5,433 bases of DNA from Lutibacter sp. (lineage in GTDB: Bacteria; Bacteroidota; Bacteroidia; Flavobacteriales; Flavobacteriaceae), in contig SDWL01000155.1 of NCBI GenBank assembly GCA_004195315.1, positions 1 to 5,433 of the forward strand. The letters are read 5' to 3'. Position 1 is the stretch's first letter. Every line of letters begins with the position of its first letter. Positions 5,326-5,433 of this stretch are shown here, piece by piece. Below the pieces are notes generated by a model. The model did not search any database, was not told the DNA's origin, and was given only the letters and a program-made list of their open reading frames with translations. The position numbers and the translations under genes were made by a program.

Positions 5326-5342
5326 GCTAAGCTTACTTTTTT
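5317..5342 (+). terminator. Intrinsic terminator overlapping the end of the small basic gene
   Basis: An 11-bp perfect stem (5317-5327 AAAAAGTAAGC with 5331-5341 GCTTACTTTTT) with a TAA loop is followed by T at 5342 and then CTTT. The stem includes the last lysine codons and the stop codon (5323-5325) of the small gene. It should end the HU transcript and separates it from whatever lies to the right. Confidence 0.85.
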
Positions 5343-5433
5343 CTTTATAATTTAAAGTTCATTGAAATAAATATTTACACTACAACTGTAAATATTGTTG
5401 GGTATAAATCCTGTAAAAACTAATTATAAATAG
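5343..5433. other. Intergenic or leader region at the right edge, no gene seen
   Basis: After the terminator there are about 90 bases of AT-rich sequence with stops in all plus-strand frames and no credible start before the window ends. In Bacteroidetes the small basic gene is, from memory, often followed by a ribonuclease G/E gene, so this may be that gene's promoter and leader; nothing in the window proves it. No clean TTTG/TAnnTTTG pair is present. Confidence 0.4.
5370..5396. repeat. Perfect 10-bp inverted repeat in the right-edge intergenic region
   Basis: AATATTTACA (5370-5379) and TGTAAATATT (5387-5396) are exact reverse complements separated by the 7 bases CTACAAC. No T tract follows, and an intrinsic terminator already lies just upstream, so a second terminator is unlikely. 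It could be an operator for a dimeric regulator or a leader hairpin of a gene starting beyond the window. The arm-to-arm centre distance of 17 bases is under two helical turns. The function is unknown. Confidence 0.6.

Noticed and set aside
5343..5433. Start of ribonuclease G/E at the right edge
   Set aside because: No start codon followed by a recognisable N-terminus is present before the window ends; the gene can only be guessed from remembered gene order.
1..5433. A hidden defence, CRISPR, toxin-antitoxin or mobile system
   Set aside because: The leftward cluster and HU are recognisable core genes with intact motifs. The remaining gaps are short (at most 132 bases) and hold only promoters, hairpins and one palindrome.

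Overview
The window is AT-rich, with compact genes and almost no Shine-Dalgarno-like leaders. Its -7 elements resemble the TAnnTTTG box of Bacteroidetes. With gldD and gldE next to mutY and ssb, this points to a member of the Flavobacteriaceae (Bacteroidota). I cannot name the genus. The first 19 bases are exactly the synthetic Tn5 mosaic end used in transposase-based sequencing libraries, so the left edge is probably an untrimmed contig end and not biology.

Layout from the left: (1) the library adapter at 1-19; (2) a small Glu/Val/Lys-rich lipoprotein gene on the plus strand (22-243); (3) a hairpin terminator (265-293) shared by this gene and the convergent ctaA; (4) a leftward cluster in transcription order mutY, ssb, gldE, gldD, ctaA, occupying 4771 down to 292, with gaps of 39, 22, 9 and 0 bases; (5) a 132-base divergent promoter region (4772-4903); (6) a rightward pair, an HU-family DNA-binding protein (4904-5194) and a 30-residue, extremely basic protein (5233-5325) that ends in a terminator; (7) about 90 bases of leader-like sequence with a perfect inverted repeat (5370-5396), probably upstream of a gene beyond the right edge.

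The leftward cluster joins genome maintenance (MutY adenine glycosylase, single-stranded DNA-binding protein), two gliding/type IX secretion-associated genes (GldE, GldD) and haem A synthesis for cytochrome oxidase (CtaA). The shared strand and tiny gaps suggest co-transcription, but the products do not form one pathway. Two starts need care. MutY is better begun at the internal ATG at 4771 than at an in-frame TTG 21 bases upstream. GldE has no usable ATG near its N-terminus and appears to start at TTG. HU should begin at ATG 4904, because a longer reading would run through its own promoter.

I see no CRISPR array, tRNA, rRNA, natural mobile element, toxin-antitoxin or defence module. This is mostly an ordinary core-genome segment. 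The most interesting parts are the tiny basic protein, which looks ribosomal and resembles the bS22/AURKAIP1-COX24 family by eye, the stop codons embedded in hairpins around it, and the palindrome near the right edge.
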